This document shows, piece by piece, positions 32,201 through 42,600 of a DNA stretch of 64,000 bases. Below the pieces are notes generated by a model. That model did not search any database. It worked only from the letters and a program-made list of their open reading frames with translations, and was not told where the DNA came from. The DNA comes from Strigamia acuminata (Eukaryota > Arthropoda > Chilopoda > Geophilomorpha > Linotaeniidae). The first letter of the stretch is position 1. Each line of letters starts with the position of its first letter. A program made the position numbers and the translations under genes. The stretch is taken from positions 496,001-560,000 of the forward strand of contig OX442322.1 of the NCBI GenBank assembly GCA_949358305.1. Reading direction: 5' to 3'.

Positions 32201-33452
32201 CGTTTGGCGTATAAAACGCCGTTTTTGGACGATCTTCCTCACGCATTTCGACTTGGTAGTAACCTTTAACAAGGTCGATAGACGTAAAATACTTTGCCGG
32301 ACCAGTATTATGCAATAAAAGGTCAATACTTGGCATTTGTATTACTTCGACTTCAGTGATGGCATTTAGCCACCGGTAGTCGATGCACATCCTATACGAG
32401 CCGTCAGGCTTCGCAACAATGACGGGATGACTTATGAAGGGCCCTTTGGCCTTTTCAATGAGTCCATCCTGTTCCAATTCTGCAGCTAGTTTGGTCATAA
32501 TGGCTCTCTTGGCCGGGTTATACATTCTATACTGCATTTTGGGCAATGAATGCCCTTCTTTGAACTTAATACGATGTTGGGTCACGTTAGTGCACCCAAC
32601 TTGATCACGAAATACATTCGGTATCGAGTTAACCACTTCGCGAAGTGCTAGTCTTTGTTCCGGAGTGCAGTCGCTCTCCTCAACTAATTTTTCATCCCAA
32701 GTCAACACAGGAGTGTCTGTTAACTCAATTGAGTTGAGAGTGGACGACAGTCCTAAATAATCGAAAGTAATTCGATTTAATGGGGCGAGGGCCAAATTGG
32801 CTTCTTCCGATTCATAAGGAGCGGACCAATTAGGTTTATCTGCACAAGAGAACTCTTGTAAATGTGGATGCGGACTAATTTTCTGTCTGCGCATGAAATT
32901 GTGGCCAAGTATCAAGCCACAAACTCGTTTTGCTAAAACGATGAAATTCATTGGTGTAAATTCATCAGCCCATTGCACGCACAAAGTTATTTGTCCGACA
33001 GGCTTGTGTGCTACGCCTACAGCGTTAACCAACATGTTTCTGGGAGCCTCTTGCAAAAATTCCGGCAGAGCCTGAGTTTCAGACAAAAGTTGTTCTCCAA
33101 TGTAACATTGAGATGCTCCTGTATCCAGGAGCGCGTTATAGGTGAGCCCACCAATTGTGATCTTCATTCGAGGATCATCTTTATTATTACCTAAAGTAAT
33201 ATTGTGCAAATTATTGCCGCCTATGACTCTGTTGAGTCGGCGAAGTCTACAGAATTTCTTCGTGTAGCACTTGTGAGGAAATAATGTCAGATTTTTTAAT
33301 TGTTCTGTCATTTCTTGCAAATTTTCCTCTACTCCGCCACTATGACTAGTGGCTACTTCAAGACAAGTTGTGTCTACATCCATAAATAAAGATTCCGACG
33401 TAGCATTAGCCACTTCTGGGGGATGGAATAAACCTTCGTCCCCCGGATCTAG
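29253..33452 (-). CDS. pol: Gypsy pol polyprotein of element C
   Basis: Continuous frame of 1399 codons from the frameshift site. Counting from 33413: protease LLDTGAS with D97; RT with TSIDL and YLDD (442-445); RNase H (TDASHEG, ELECLAV, ADALSR); integrase with the HHCC zinc site (HGHPLSGHAG, CTHCAQYK), catalytic MDLMGPKP, VSDNGKQF and NPTERANR; a GPW motif; and a very basic tail with KPNPKYA, shared in part with pol of B. All active-site residues are present. Expressed by -1 frameshifting as a fusion with gag. Confidence 0.93.
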   Translation of the reverse strand, partial: LDPGDEGLFHPPEVANATSESLFMDVDTTCLEVATSHSGGVEENLQEMTEQLKNLTLFPHKCYTKKFCRLRRLNRVIGGNNLHNITLGNNKDDPRMKITIGGLTYNALLDTGASQCYIGEQLLSETQALPEFLQEAPRNMLVNAVGVAHKPVGQITLCVQWADEFTPMNFIVLAKRVCGLILGHNFMRRQKISPHPHLQEFSCADKPNWSAPYESEEANLALAPLNRITFDYLGLSSTLNSIELTDTPVLTWDEKLVEESDCTPEQRLALREVVNSIPNVFRDQVGCTNVTQHRIKFKEGHSLPKMQYRMYNPAKRAIMTKLAAELEQDGLIEKAKGPFISHPVIVAKPDGSYRMCIDYRWLNAITEVEVIQMPSIDLLLHNTGPAKYFTSIDLVKGYYQVEMREEDRPKTAFYTPNGPYQFVRMPFGLCNAPCTFQRLMEGILGSALQDYALVYLDDVIVYSDNWDDHLKHVRDVLERLNQANMTINKAKSRFGRTELKFLGHWIKPEGLFGDPDKISAIMKFPTPTCAKDIQRFHGMTNFFRKFVPNHGTIAAPYTRMMNEKTPFEWGDEQTEAFNKIKELLCGDNCLHKPDMTLPFVVMTDASHEGLGAVLCQDVDIFDEKKQKNISVPKPVAYASRVLRGAEKRYTTPELECLAVVWAIDRFKPYLEYGTFTLESDAEALKWLMRTPEPSGKFGRWALRIQCGNFKIVFRKGAANQVADALSRAPLTEEDIPLRDHVEPVEIKQYWPEWDGNPSVSLNRALEKREYLASVRSYFSENSKECSEEKEGEEVQETLYSALTEVLKEVPPTRREIIDAQLLDTECKRIREYLLNDKVVGIPQSEIKEWKNKVKNYCLDKKEIDGDQMIIYFNPSFEEELNDSGNGFKAVVPSSLVKRVLFACHGHPLSGHAGMSKTLEKTRLIYFWPGMSRSVRNYVKSCTHCAQYKPIQQKRHAAPYTPHNMTNPWECINMDLMGPKPAGRSQNQYIFVIIDNCTKFVEIKALTKATSANCVQELRSVTNRWGHPKKIVSDNGKQFVSDIYNEYCEMYNIRPSHTSTYHAQANPTERANRDIKTMLALYTDVHTQWPRYLDEFAFAMRNNVSAATGSSPMLLNTGRIVTLPFDPRIIKHANPFDKENPEKYVRVLLDILRRSHQEMHRRIQLNFERHRKIHEQKFVITEFEVGDLVWKQTHILSCADKNISAGFAEKRDGPWEITKVLPGGAYKLRKLSDGLIEKSVNIKALYPYTPSYPIETWKVGQKSASYSPQDNPKWMDESNQLPDAEEMELIPETSSEIPMELSDSTSVQIDKSAPTKSKHRHRQRLTAMEKKAALKRDEVPKKPPRKPRKPQPIVPRTSTRPRRERKPNPKYADENFVRNITAVFKKPYQQRGKASKFCWN

Positions 33453-35677
33453 TTTTTTGAACTAGTCGCACTTGAATCAGCAGATTCTGGCTTGATCAAA
33501 GTCTTGACCATTTCTGCCAACGAGTTAGTCAGCGAAGTTTGTAACTTATTTTCAAAAGTATTAAGTTTCGCATCAAGTTTAGCATCTAGTGTTGCATCCA
33601 ACACTTCTTGAGTTATCCACCTATTATTAGGACGTTTAGAAGTAGGATCCACAGTCGGGGAATCCGGCGTACTTCGTTTTTGCAACTCTTCAGAGTTGAA
33701 ATTTGCACGTGGTTTTAAATCTGGACATTCTCGACGCATGTGTCCAGGTTTCTTACAGTGGTAACAAACTAATTGACCACGTCTGGTCTGATCCACTACT
33801 CCATTTATTAAATAAACGGCCTCGCATTCCTCAGGTAACTCTTCTTCACAAATATTAAGTTGTTCTTGTGAATCCAAAGTTAAAGATTTAACATTTGTCT
33901 TTGGCTGAGGACGAGTGTCAGTTTTCCGAGGTGGGAAAACAACTGGATTGGAAATATTTTCCCTTGCTCCATTAGCTGTACGACTGTACAAGCCTTTATT
34001 TTTTGTTATAACGGTATAAATCTCTGTCAGAGGCAAATCCGCTATGCCTTGCGTATGCAAAAGCAAATCATTAGCAGGAGTTACACTCCCGATAAAAAGA
34101 CAACCAGCCCCTTTTGCATCAAGACTGTCTTGTAATATCCATAACTGGTAATATTTGTGCATAAAGTCGTAAAGACTTTCTGTTTCTAGTTGTTTCAACT
34201 TAGTTAGTTGGTTTGTCCGCTCTTGTCGAGTGGCTACAAACTGTTCTTTGAACGCCTGTTCAAATACTTCCCAAGATATGAAATCTTCTCTCCTTTCATG
34301 AAACCAACCATGCGCTTGCTCGGTTAAATAACCGGCCACGCCTTTAACAAGCATGTCATCGAGTGACATGTTTCGCAGGAAAGCGACATTTTTTACAATA
34401 TTGAGAAAGCGTTCGCTTTCTTCTGCTTTTCCGGAGAATACAGGGATATCTGGTGGTTTCAAACAGTTAGTTTGAGGGACAGTGGCGGAACTTTTTCCAG
34501 CTTGCATTAATTTATGCATGGTCGTGGCAATTGACGCGAGGTCATCAGCCGTCATTCCAAAGCTACTGGGGGGGCGCGAGTTGTCGTTTGACGACCCGCC
34601 ATTATTTGGTTGACTCGAGTTATTTTGACTTGAGCCACCACTATTAGGGTTGAAATTATTCGACCCTCCTTGATTTGACCTGCTGTGGTTACCAAAGTTC
34701 GAATGGTTATTCGAATTGCCTTGGTTCCCATAATTCGAATGATTATTAGAATTACCCTGATTGTCAAAATTCGGACGGTTGTTCGAACTTTCTTGATTAC
34801 CAAAATTCGGACGATAGTTCGAATTACCTGGCGTACCCCGATTCAAATAGTTATTTGAATTTCCTGGAGTTCCAGTAGAAGGATTATTTGGGTTATTCGA
34901 GTTCGGAGGAACTGGGTGACCCCTTTGTATGTTAGGTGCTGGACTAGAATTGTTTGCAAATCTAGAATTTGGGTCAAAACGGCGGTTTGGACCTCTTGTC
35001 GCACCTGAATTTGGGTTCAAATTTCCAGCGAGATTCGGACAACTATTGGATCCGTTTGGAAAACTTGGATTAGGGTTGGCCATATTAGGCGGACCCAAAT
35101 TCGCTCTGGTGAACGTATTCTCAAAGTTCTCTGGATTTGTAAATCCTCTTTGTTGGTTGCGAGCGAAGTTATTCGCTCGTAATCGTTGTTGGAAAGCACG
35201 ATTAAAATCTCCTGGTGTCAAATTCGACTGATCTTGACGAGGAGGTTGTGCATTTTTATTTCTATATCTAGAAATAGGCGTCGAAGGAGTGGGACTAAAA
35301 TTATTTAATCTTTGGCTGGCTGGGGAATTAGGATGCTCCGATGTAGCACGTTGCGCGTGTACAAAATCTAACACTTCGGTCAAAGATCTAAACTGGTTTG
35401 GGTTCAAACCATGATCCTGACAAAATAATAGACCGCCTCGGCCTAAATGAGAACCTTCAGGAATGCATTCCTCTTCTCCAGGCGGAGTAGGTTCACGTGG
35501 AGCCCTATTCTCTCCAGATGGTCCGGCTGTTTCATTTGAAACGCCATTATGGACCGCGTGGTTTTCCACTTCTTCAGTTCCATTAGGAACAGGTATAAAC
35601 CCGGATAGATTCATTCCACCGGTCAAACAAGTTCTTTCCTTACCACGGGTGTTCATGTGATGCTGGTTATTAGTCAT
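33449..35677 (-). CDS. gag: gag of element C
   Basis: 742 residues from a true ATG. Residues about 190-370 are strikingly asparagine-, glycine- and serine-rich with short repeats. A helical capsid-like block follows (AHGWFHERREDFISWEVFEQAF, LTKLKQLETESLYDFMHKY). One CCHC zinc knuckle, CYHCKKPGHMRREC, lies at about 638. The tail has lysine/leucine heptads that may form a coiled coil. Structural particle protein; ends at the frameshift site. Confidence 0.9.
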   Translation of the reverse strand: MTNNQHHMNTRGKERTCLTGGMNLSGFIPVPNGTEEVENHAVHNGVSNETAGPSGENRAPREPTPPGEEECIPEGSHLGRGGLLFCQDHGLNPNQFRSLTEVLDFVHAQRATSEHPNSPASQRLNNFSPTPSTPISRYRNKNAQPPRQDQSNLTPGDFNRAFQQRLRANNFARNQQRGFTNPENFENTFTRANLGPPNMANPNPSFPNGSNSCPNLAGNLNPNSGATRGPNRRFDPNSRFANNSSPAPNIQRGHPVPPNSNNPNNPSTGTPGNSNNYLNRGTPGNSNYRPNFGNQESSNNRPNFDNQGNSNNHSNYGNQGNSNNHSNFGNHSRSNQGGSNNFNPNSGGSSQNNSSQPNNGGSSNDNSRPPSSFGMTADDLASIATTMHKLMQAGKSSATVPQTNCLKPPDIPVFSGKAEESERFLNIVKNVAFLRNMSLDDMLVKGVAGYLTEQAHGWFHERREDFISWEVFEQAFKEQFVATRQERTNQLTKLKQLETESLYDFMHKYYQLWILQDSLDAKGAGCLFIGSVTPANDLLLHTQGIADLPLTEIYTVITKNKGLYSRTANGARENISNPVVFPPRKTDTRPQPKTNVKSLTLDSQEQLNICEEELPEECEAVYLINGVVDQTRRGQLVCYHCKKPGHMRRECPDLKPRANFNSEELQKRSTPDSPTVDPTSKRPNNRWITQEVLDATLDAKLDAKLNTFENKLQTSLTNSLAEMVKTLIKPESADSSATSSKN
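33452..33458 (-). promoter_or_regulatory. -1 ribosomal frameshift site, gag/pol of C
   Basis: A AAA AAC in the gag frame, followed at once by the gag stop TAG. The -1 frame is pol, open from this point. Same arrangement as in B. Confidence 0.82.
34640..34860 (-). repeat. Asparagine-rich repeats within gag of C
   Basis: Imperfect units of about 36 bp encoding variants of NQGNSNNHSNFG, at least four in a row. This gives a prion-like, low-complexity segment. No equivalent run of repeats is seen in gag of B. Confidence 0.7.
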
Positions 35678-36784
35678 AACTAAACTTAAAACTAAGAAAA
35701 TTTCCTAAGTCTGAGAGATAACGATGAAGTTGCAAACGTTCAGGAGGATCGCAAACGAAGCAGTGGTCACACTAGTTCGAAAGGAAGTAAGGGTACTTCG
35801 ATACACCTCTCTGATTGGTCAAATATCAACGCTAGTCTCGCGAGAATCCAATCTCGTCCGAGATTGGTGGAAATCATCAAGTTCGTGGAACCGTAATCTT
35901 GACAGATTCCAGTGTTATGACGTAGTCACCAAACAAAATGGATACTTTTCAAAATATTTTAAAATATCACCGCATTTATTAATAAATGAATGATCACCTT
36001 TATGGAATTTTTTAAAGTTTTTTAAAACTCGTAATTTCAAAAGACGCGCCGATTCGTTTGAATCGACGGCTTTTCTGCACAACAAGGGGTGCTAGGCAAC
36101 ACAACAACAAGAATTCTTCTTCGCTAAAATTCGAATGGTATTCCATTCGTATAATTCGATTTCAATGGCTTGAGATCACGATTTTTAACCAACATTTTAA
36201 TGTAGATCAAGTCTGTAAAATAAGGTAAACCCACTTTGAAATAAAATATAAATTTTAATTCCTTCGAAAAGCGTCAATTTTCTTTCTAATTTATTTAGGC
36301 AAATAAATTTAGGTTTAACTTGAAGTCTCAAGCAAAATACATGTGAAAAATATTTCTAAAATTAAAACAACTGTTAAATTGATAGAATTCTTTAAGAATT
36401 CCAACAAAAGTCAACTTTTCAAAATTAGGCCCGACCGCGTGGTTTTGTCCGATTGTCGATGACAAAATGACGGTACCCGGGCGGAACCAACTTCAACAAG
36501 TTCGGGCAAGATTTTTCCGTTCTCGGGCTGGGCCTTTAGGCCTGACCACGCGGTAGAAATTATTATTTTGTTAAAACAAATAATTTCCACTGCGGAGAAA
36601 ACAGAATAAAGTGAGTGACACTTATTATCTTGCAAGAAGTTCTACAACAGAATAAAATATATTAAACACTTATAAATCTCAAACGAAATTTATTTTACAC
36701 ACAAAAAATCATCATAAACGTTACACTACTCGAATTCATCATAGACATGCAAAACTTCAAATTTTATTTAAAATTTGGCAGCCT
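35678..36784 (-). other. Leader of element C
   Basis: About 1.1 kb between primer site and gag. No gene seen. A block at 36421-36560 contains an inverted CCGACCGCG/CGCGGT-type repeat of unknown meaning. Confidence 0.45.
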
Positions 36785-36802
36785 ATCTCGGTAGAACCTC
36801 CA
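36785..36802 (-). promoter_or_regulatory. Primer-binding site of C, tRNA-Gln type
   Basis: The element strand reads TGGAGGTTCTACCGAGAT, two bases after the LTR. It differs from the B site at two positions and would fit a tRNA-Gln whose acceptor stem starts GGTTCTA. From memory of the tRNA. Confidence 0.7.
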
Positions 36803-36804
36803 CT

Positions 36805-37914
36805 TGTGACGATTCTACTTTTGGGCTAATTTATTAGTCCTTTTTGAGATAGATAATTCGGTTTATACAAGACGTTGCTAAGTTTAGCAACAACCTAACC
36901 GAGATAAGCTACGGAAGCCTTCACAAACATGAATATGTAATCAAGTAGAAATAACTTACAGTTTTAGTGTGACATGACATATTTATTACTAAATATTAAC
37001 AACAAAATATGGGTTCTTGACGCGTGTAAACGGGCGGCATCAACTGGTTGAGGATCCGGGCGAAGCCAGAGGTATACGGCTGACTTGCGGCATCGTCACA
37101 AACATCGCTACGGAGACGTATTTGGTCCGCAGCTCGATTATCTAATAGTACGAAGAGTCCTTCGTATATTTGGGAATATTCAGCAGAATATTCCATATTT
37201 CAAATGAATAAAAGTAAAGTGATTATTGGAATATAACAAATGTATTGTTATATAAATATTAATTGGGCGGGGACCGTCACGACAATTGAGAGAACGTCGC
37301 GAGGGTTGTTGAGACTCCATCCGCCAGCATGCCTTACGATGACAAGATCTCGTGATCAGGCGCCGAGTATTTAATTGTGTGCTTTAACTCGCTATCGGTG
37401 GTACCAACCACCAGGTAAACATTTCTATGGACTTACCGGTATAAAAAGATATTGCCAATACAGGATTACCAATGCCCGAGTAATTTATTTAACACAGTGT
37501 TGTTCAACTCCTGTTCACGGGTTACTAACCCGGAGGGTACGATGGGGCGGGGACCGTCACGACGGTCGAGAGAACCATCGCGGGAGGATTTGACTCCTCC
37601 ATCCGCCAGCATGCCTTACGATGGCGGGATCCAATGATCGAGCACCGGGTAAAATATTATTTGGCCACTGCCGTTGGATTACCATTATCCAGGTAGTTAT
37701 TTAACGCAACATCTGAAGATATTACTCACGGGCTACCAACCCGGCGTGTTACCTGTGCATTAGGCCTTTACCGACTTTTAACCAGCGGAAGGACCAATCG
37801 TAGAAAGACGGGAACCTGCGTGGGCTGTTTACAACAACCATCCTGCAGCGGACTGTGGCCAGTTAGCTGAGGGACCTACTTTCATTTAGCAAGGTCGTAC
37901 TGTATACGACCGTT
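36805..37914 (-). repeat. 5' LTR of element C, truncated
   Basis: Matches 10189-10824 joined to 24817-25290 with about six mismatches. The outer 636 bp (U3 side, including the expected TCACA end) are missing; at 37915 the sequence changes to unrelated filler. Confidence 0.88.
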
Positions 37915-38997
37915 GGGTTAATTATATAAATAATTCTCACTTTAAATAATACTGCTCTCAAATAAAGCAATGTTAGTAATAATGGAAATAAAATAATAAT
38001 GCTTCCTTGCAACGTGGCTGGCTTGGCAACGTCGTGGCTTCGTTATCGCTCCTTTATTGTTGCAAATGGCAACAAAACGATTCGCAAATGGCGAGAAGAG
38101 AGCCGAGATATTCGGAGAAAACTGTGTTTTCACACTAAACTAACTCTACTCACTACTCTGCAAACTCCTCCTCGACGGCTGGCTATTTGGGTAATTTCTC
38201 GGGCTTGAGAAATTCCTTGGCGGCGGGTCGTCGTGGTTTGTCTCAGGCGGCGTCTCGCAATTCGGGTCCCGTAACGGTTCCGTATGCTGCGGCGATGTCG
38301 TCCGTCTCTCGTACGTCTTCACACAGTAGATTTAACTCAGAGTTCCCGTGAAACACGGTATACTAAGAGCCAAAACTCTTCTTGATTAAACGCTCAAGGA
38401 GATGCCCGCTTGTTAAAGTACAAGGCTAAAACTCCCTTGCTCTGAGTGCAAAGATAAACTCCCAAACTGGTGCAATCAATTTGGCTCCAAAACTCCACTA
38501 AAATCTCAACTCAAACTGGCTGTTTGAGCAAGAATAGATTTAGCTGACAAATCCTGTGCAGCAAGACAAATACCTAGCTGCTTTTCCCTGGCAGCAAGGT
38601 GAATCCAACTTCTTCTTTTGGTACAATAAATCCTAGACCAAATAAATACTTGGTTTGTGGAGCAATATTTGACAGGACTGACATGGGTGAAAAGAAGACT
38701 TGAACTGAATTTGTGGGAGCAATTTTCCCACAATCCTTGGTTCAAATTGCACCACAACTCCTTATAAGAAATCAAATTGCTTCATCACTCCTTATAGGTA
38801 GGCAGGATGTCCATCCTGGGCAACATCCAGGGCTGGTTGTCATGACAATCTAGGCAGCTGGTTGCAAATGACTCAATATGGCGCAATATAATGTCAGGAT
38901 AAATGAAGAAATTGGTTTTTTATGTGAAATAGAACATGAAATATTTATTCTGGTTTTATACAAAGGAAGGGTTATTTATATTGAAAAACGTGATGAT
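37915..38997. other. Unclassified filler between C and the A leader
   Basis: About 1.08 kb, with no recognised domain. It replaces the missing LTR end of C and about 340 bp of A leader. A 40-codon plus-strand frame at 38878-38997 (from ATGGCGCAATATAATG) is AT-rich and ends at the junction; not called. Possibly a piece of another repeat captured during repair. Confidence 0.4.
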
Positions 38998-40286
38998 TGC
39001 TCCCAGCAGCATGCCTGCCCACCACAACAACACCACAAACACATTTCCCGCCAAAAAACACACTCGGAAAAAGCACCAAATCGCCCGACCCAGAGAGAGA
39101 AATAAAAGAACTTAATCTACCAAATGTCCAGTGTGGTGTCGACCCTCTAAGACACTCATTACGTCAGCGTAACCTCAGGAATGTCATGAGTAACACATTG
39201 TTGGCTCGTGAAAACCAACCTCTACACACCCCACTTTCAAATTGTGTCTGAAATGATGAACCAGATCTAATTCAACACTCCCAACCACAACATCTGAGCA
39301 CCTACAAATGGTTTCTCACCTCTATAGGTTGCACACCAAGAAAAGAAAAATCATAAAATTAAAATAAGGGATGTCCAACTTGTGTGCTGGCTGACCCTTG
39401 TCCCCCCAAGCTAATTAAAGGAATTAACAAGGTCAGACTCAAGTCAAGCCAAACACACAAAGAAAAACACCAAACAAAACAAAATAAAATCGGAATTAGA
39501 CTAATGTGCTGACTGGACATTACCGTCACGAGATGAATAAAAAAAACAACTCAATCCAGCACTTACCAGACCAAACACAAAAGAAAAATAAACCAAAAAA
39601 AAATAATATAAAATTGCACAGATTAACCCAAGACTTGAGCATTACCCAGCCCAAACAAGAGAAAAAATGTGGCAGAAGAAAAACAAATGTTTCCCAACCC
39701 GGCACAAAAATTAAACAACAGCAAAAATGAAAATTCAAACAAGGTCACTGCAGTTCAATTAAATACAAGGGGTGGAGAACACAAAAGAAGATACACAATG
39801 GTGTCTATTCCTGTAGCCGCCTAAGGGAAAGAGCAAGACTCCCCAAGCTAATTAAAGGAACAAAACATCAAAGTGCTTTGGTCAGTTGCAGCGCGTCTGA
39901 AAATAAATTTCAGAGCCCCAACCACAACAGCACAGAGAAAAACATAATTCCAAGACCTTCAAATGAAAAAGTGCCCAGCCCTCACAACTAAGCCTCTCAC
40001 GCGACTCAAAGTGACAAACAAAAACACCCTTCAAATTCCTCAGTCTCAAAGAAAAACATTTAACCCAAAATCCAAAAAATAAGAAAATGAAAAACAATAC
40101 AATTGTCCCTCGCCAAAAAATAAAGCAAAAATGTACCAACACTCTGAACAATGAATAAAACAATCTGCAACAAAAAATTGAAGCAAACGGCAACCACAAT
40201 GAAACAAAGGGTTTGCACACAAAGCAAAACAAAATGGCGGACAAAAAAAAAATTTACAAGTTCAAATCCAGGACAGGGCCCTCAAT
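38998..40286 (-). other. Leader of element A, LTR-proximal part
   Basis: 39477-40286 repeats 1-810 almost exactly, and 39001-40280 is similar to 56207-57390 of D. Non-coding. The 30 bases next to the LTR may be the primer site, see the D entry at 57363-57391. Confidence 0.7.
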
Positions 40287-40626
40287 TGTGACTGCTATGG
40301 TCTCTTCCAGTGTAGTCAGGGGACTGAGAACACTTGGTAGGGACGCATACTTCACGTAAATGACGGAGACTTCCCACAATATTGGTTGGTTGGCCTTTAT
40401 TGCGTTGTCTAGGGGTATAGGGAAACCCGTCACCCGCTGCAGTGGTGCCACGAAGGCACACCGCACCGGCAACCGACCCGCCACACACTGGGTGGGAACC
40501 CAATGCGTGGCGTGGTCGATTCGACTTAACATTCGTGTCGTACTTACCTACGACCCACGCGTCCACTCATGGAGGCTGTATAACGGTGGGAGCCGTCATA
40601 CTGAGTATCATCGTGGTGAATGGTGA
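40287..40626 (-). repeat. 5' LTR of element A, truncated (340 of 593 bp)
   Basis: Begins TGTGACTGCT and matches 811-1150 with one mismatch noticed (40419-40421 region). At 40627 it changes to unrelated DNA, so the outer 250 bp are lost. Confidence 0.85.
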
Positions 40627-42600
40627 ATGGGTTGGTCCCAAATGCATGCCAGTATTGAGATGCAGCCATACTTCGTTAATAAAGGCCAATTGATCAATGG
40701 TGCTCACGTAGTCTGTCTCGAATATTTCTTGATGATTCCTTAGTGGCATTCTTGCAAACAGGGCTCTTTGGTGTTGGCCGACTTTTGACGTGTCCTTCAC
40801 CGCCTTCTCCAACCAATGCCACACTTCACGACACAGCTTCGGGTCGTAGATAAGCAGAGTTCGAGTTGCACTTGAATACTGCAGCTTTGGGTAATAACGT
40901 TTAAGGCGTATGTAATCTGAATTCTTTGGTGGTGGGGTGTTCATTGGAACCTCTCTGCTCTTTCTAAATTCATGTCTCGTCTCGGGGATCCGGAATTCGG
41001 ACAATCTTGGTACCAGCTGGTACCACCTTGATGCCGTTGCACACCCTTGTTCAGCGCTGGTGCTCGAGGTAAATGAGGCGTGATCCCTGGTGGAGGTGGA
41101 CGATGCGCTTGCGGACGAAATCCGTTTGACGTTTCGATATTCCATCCCGGCTGGGCGGATATTTGGCAGGGACTTCCCACCAAATGATGCTGACTCTTTT
41201 TGTCGCTCCACTTCCTCTTTTCTCTGTTCCCACTCTTCTCTTAGGCGCTGGAATCCTTGCTCGGTGGTTTCCCCATGTTCCAGGGCTAGTCTCACTAGTT
41301 CGCTCCTGAGCAGGACCGGGTCAAACATTATGGACAACCAGTTCTCTAAAAATGCCGCGGTCATCCCCATTGGGGAAATCCACAATAGGCTTACTGCGGT
41401 CAGCGCAGCCTCGTGCGTTTTGAAATCCCCGGGAATAGCAGATGTTGCATTATTTTTTTGATGACTTTCTGGAACTTCTGCAAGCGTGCTTCGGTCTGTT
41501 CTTCAAGGGACCATTCTAAGAACTCCATCGCCCTTCGTTGTAGCTCAAAAATGGCTTCACGCACCTGCGCCAGTTGGTAGGCGTCCAGCTTTTGTTGAAA
41601 TATTTCTTGTGCCTTTGCTGTGAGTTGTAGAATCTGCTCCCACAACGGTTAGAAACCTTCGTCGAACCCTTCTGCTGGTCTCAGCGCCATTTCGCCACTA
41701 TACTTCATTAACGCTAAATCTGGTATTGGCACCGAGTGGTTCATCCGCGGGACTCGCCATTGTATTGGCTCCATGTGAGGATGCCGCAGCCCTGTTGTCT
41801 CTTTTTCGTCTTCTGGCTCGCTAGGCTTTTTCCCTTTGTCTAGGCGGTGTAGTCGTGGTGACTCTCCTTTGTGTGGTGCCTTCGAGAGCTTTGGTCTTGC
41901 TCTTGTCGCTTGCATTTCCGGTGGCGTTGGCAATGGCGGTGGGGACGGACTCCATATGATGGGTGAAGGCGCCTTCCTTTGTGGTGGATTTTCCTCGTTT
42001 TCTCCTTGTGAAACATACGATCTTTGGGCGCTATTATTAGACCTCATGTCTATATCTTCCGTTGTGCTGAGCGTAATGAAGCCTTCTTCTTCCCACGCCT
42101 TGTCCAATAGAAGGAGGGGAACTTATGGGTCCGTGGAGCCCTTTATCTTCAACAAGAGTGCATCCCATTTTCCGTTGATCTTCATCCTTCTCCCTTGTTG
42201 AAACCGCTCTCAGCGTCATTTTCGCATCGTCCTGCGATAATATTTTCCATTCAACATCCTTTTTTCCGGTTTCGCCCAACTTTTCTTTGAATACTCCGCT
42301 TTTGCCTTTCCAACAGGTTCCTTTTTGCTCTGCCTGTAGCCAGTATTCTGGTGGTATTGGTATTGGTTTATAGTTCTTTCCAATTATGCCGGCCAATGCG
42401 AGCTGGTGCAACTTGTATTGTGAGAGTCGGTAGTACGGCGGTAATTGGTACGTCCCGTCCTCCTGTCTACCCCCAGTCCGTTTGTATTCCTGCTCGTCTT
42501 GCAGATACTGGGTGGCCACTTCATGCATCCCAGCTCGGAGTTTGTTCATCACGGCTTGCTGAAATTTCCTCTTATCTGTCCCGGGAAGAACACTCTAACT
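40627..42600 (-). pseudogene. Broken unrecognised gene
   Basis: Consecutive minus-strand frames (42552-42037, 42107-41649, 41645-41400, then about 41460-40567) have coding-like composition and overlap at their ends. They look like one gene with two or three frameshifts. Visible parts: a tyrosine/glutamine-rich start (QLPPYYRLSQYKLHQLALAG), a proline-rich segment (PSPIIWSPSPPPLPTPP), a charged helical segment (EILQLTAKAQEIFQQKLD-like), then FLENWLSIMFDP and REVWHWLEKAV. The end runs into the LTR at 40626. I do not recognise the family. The last 100 residues have a faint hydrophobic pattern like the ORF3 C-terminal block (MPLRNHQEIFET, VWLHL), so a decayed ORF3 relative is possible but unproven. 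A host gene fragment is the alternative. Confidence 0.4.

Larger units (their letters stand above)
10189..37914 (-). mobile_element. Ty3/Gypsy element C, coding regions intact, interrupted by B
   Basis: Order in the minus direction: 5' LTR lacking its outer 636 bp (36805-37914), primer site (36785-36802), leader, gag, pol, ORF3, polypurine tract, 3' LTR (24817-25926 plus 10189-10824, split by element B). Excluding B and restoring the missing LTR part, the element would be about 14.4 kb. Its LTR copies differ at about six places over the shared 1.1 kb. It inserted in the leader of A. Confidence 0.85.
811..40626 (-). mobile_element. Ty3/Gypsy element A, defective, interrupted by elements C and B
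   Basis: In the minus direction: truncated 5' LTR (40287-40626), leader (38998-40286 and 8864-10188), gag-pol remnant (5980-8863), internal promoter and start exon, ORF3 (2136-4442), 3' LTR (811-1403). Elements C and B and a filler block (10189-38997) sit in the leader. About 340 bp of leader present in D (55862-56205) is missing at the breakpoint. The family relation to D is clear from protein similarity in gag N-terminus, protease, RT and ORF3, and from the matching leader and LTR ends. Confidence 0.8.

Noticed and set aside
38878-39105. Small gene starting ATGGCGCAATATAATG
   Set aside because: Crosses the junction into the A leader at about 38998; only about 40 codons precede it and no domain is visible.
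42037-42552. Intact 171-codon gene
   Set aside because: The frame overlaps the next one and its last 30 residues look like shifted reading of that frame, so it was treated as part of a broken gene.
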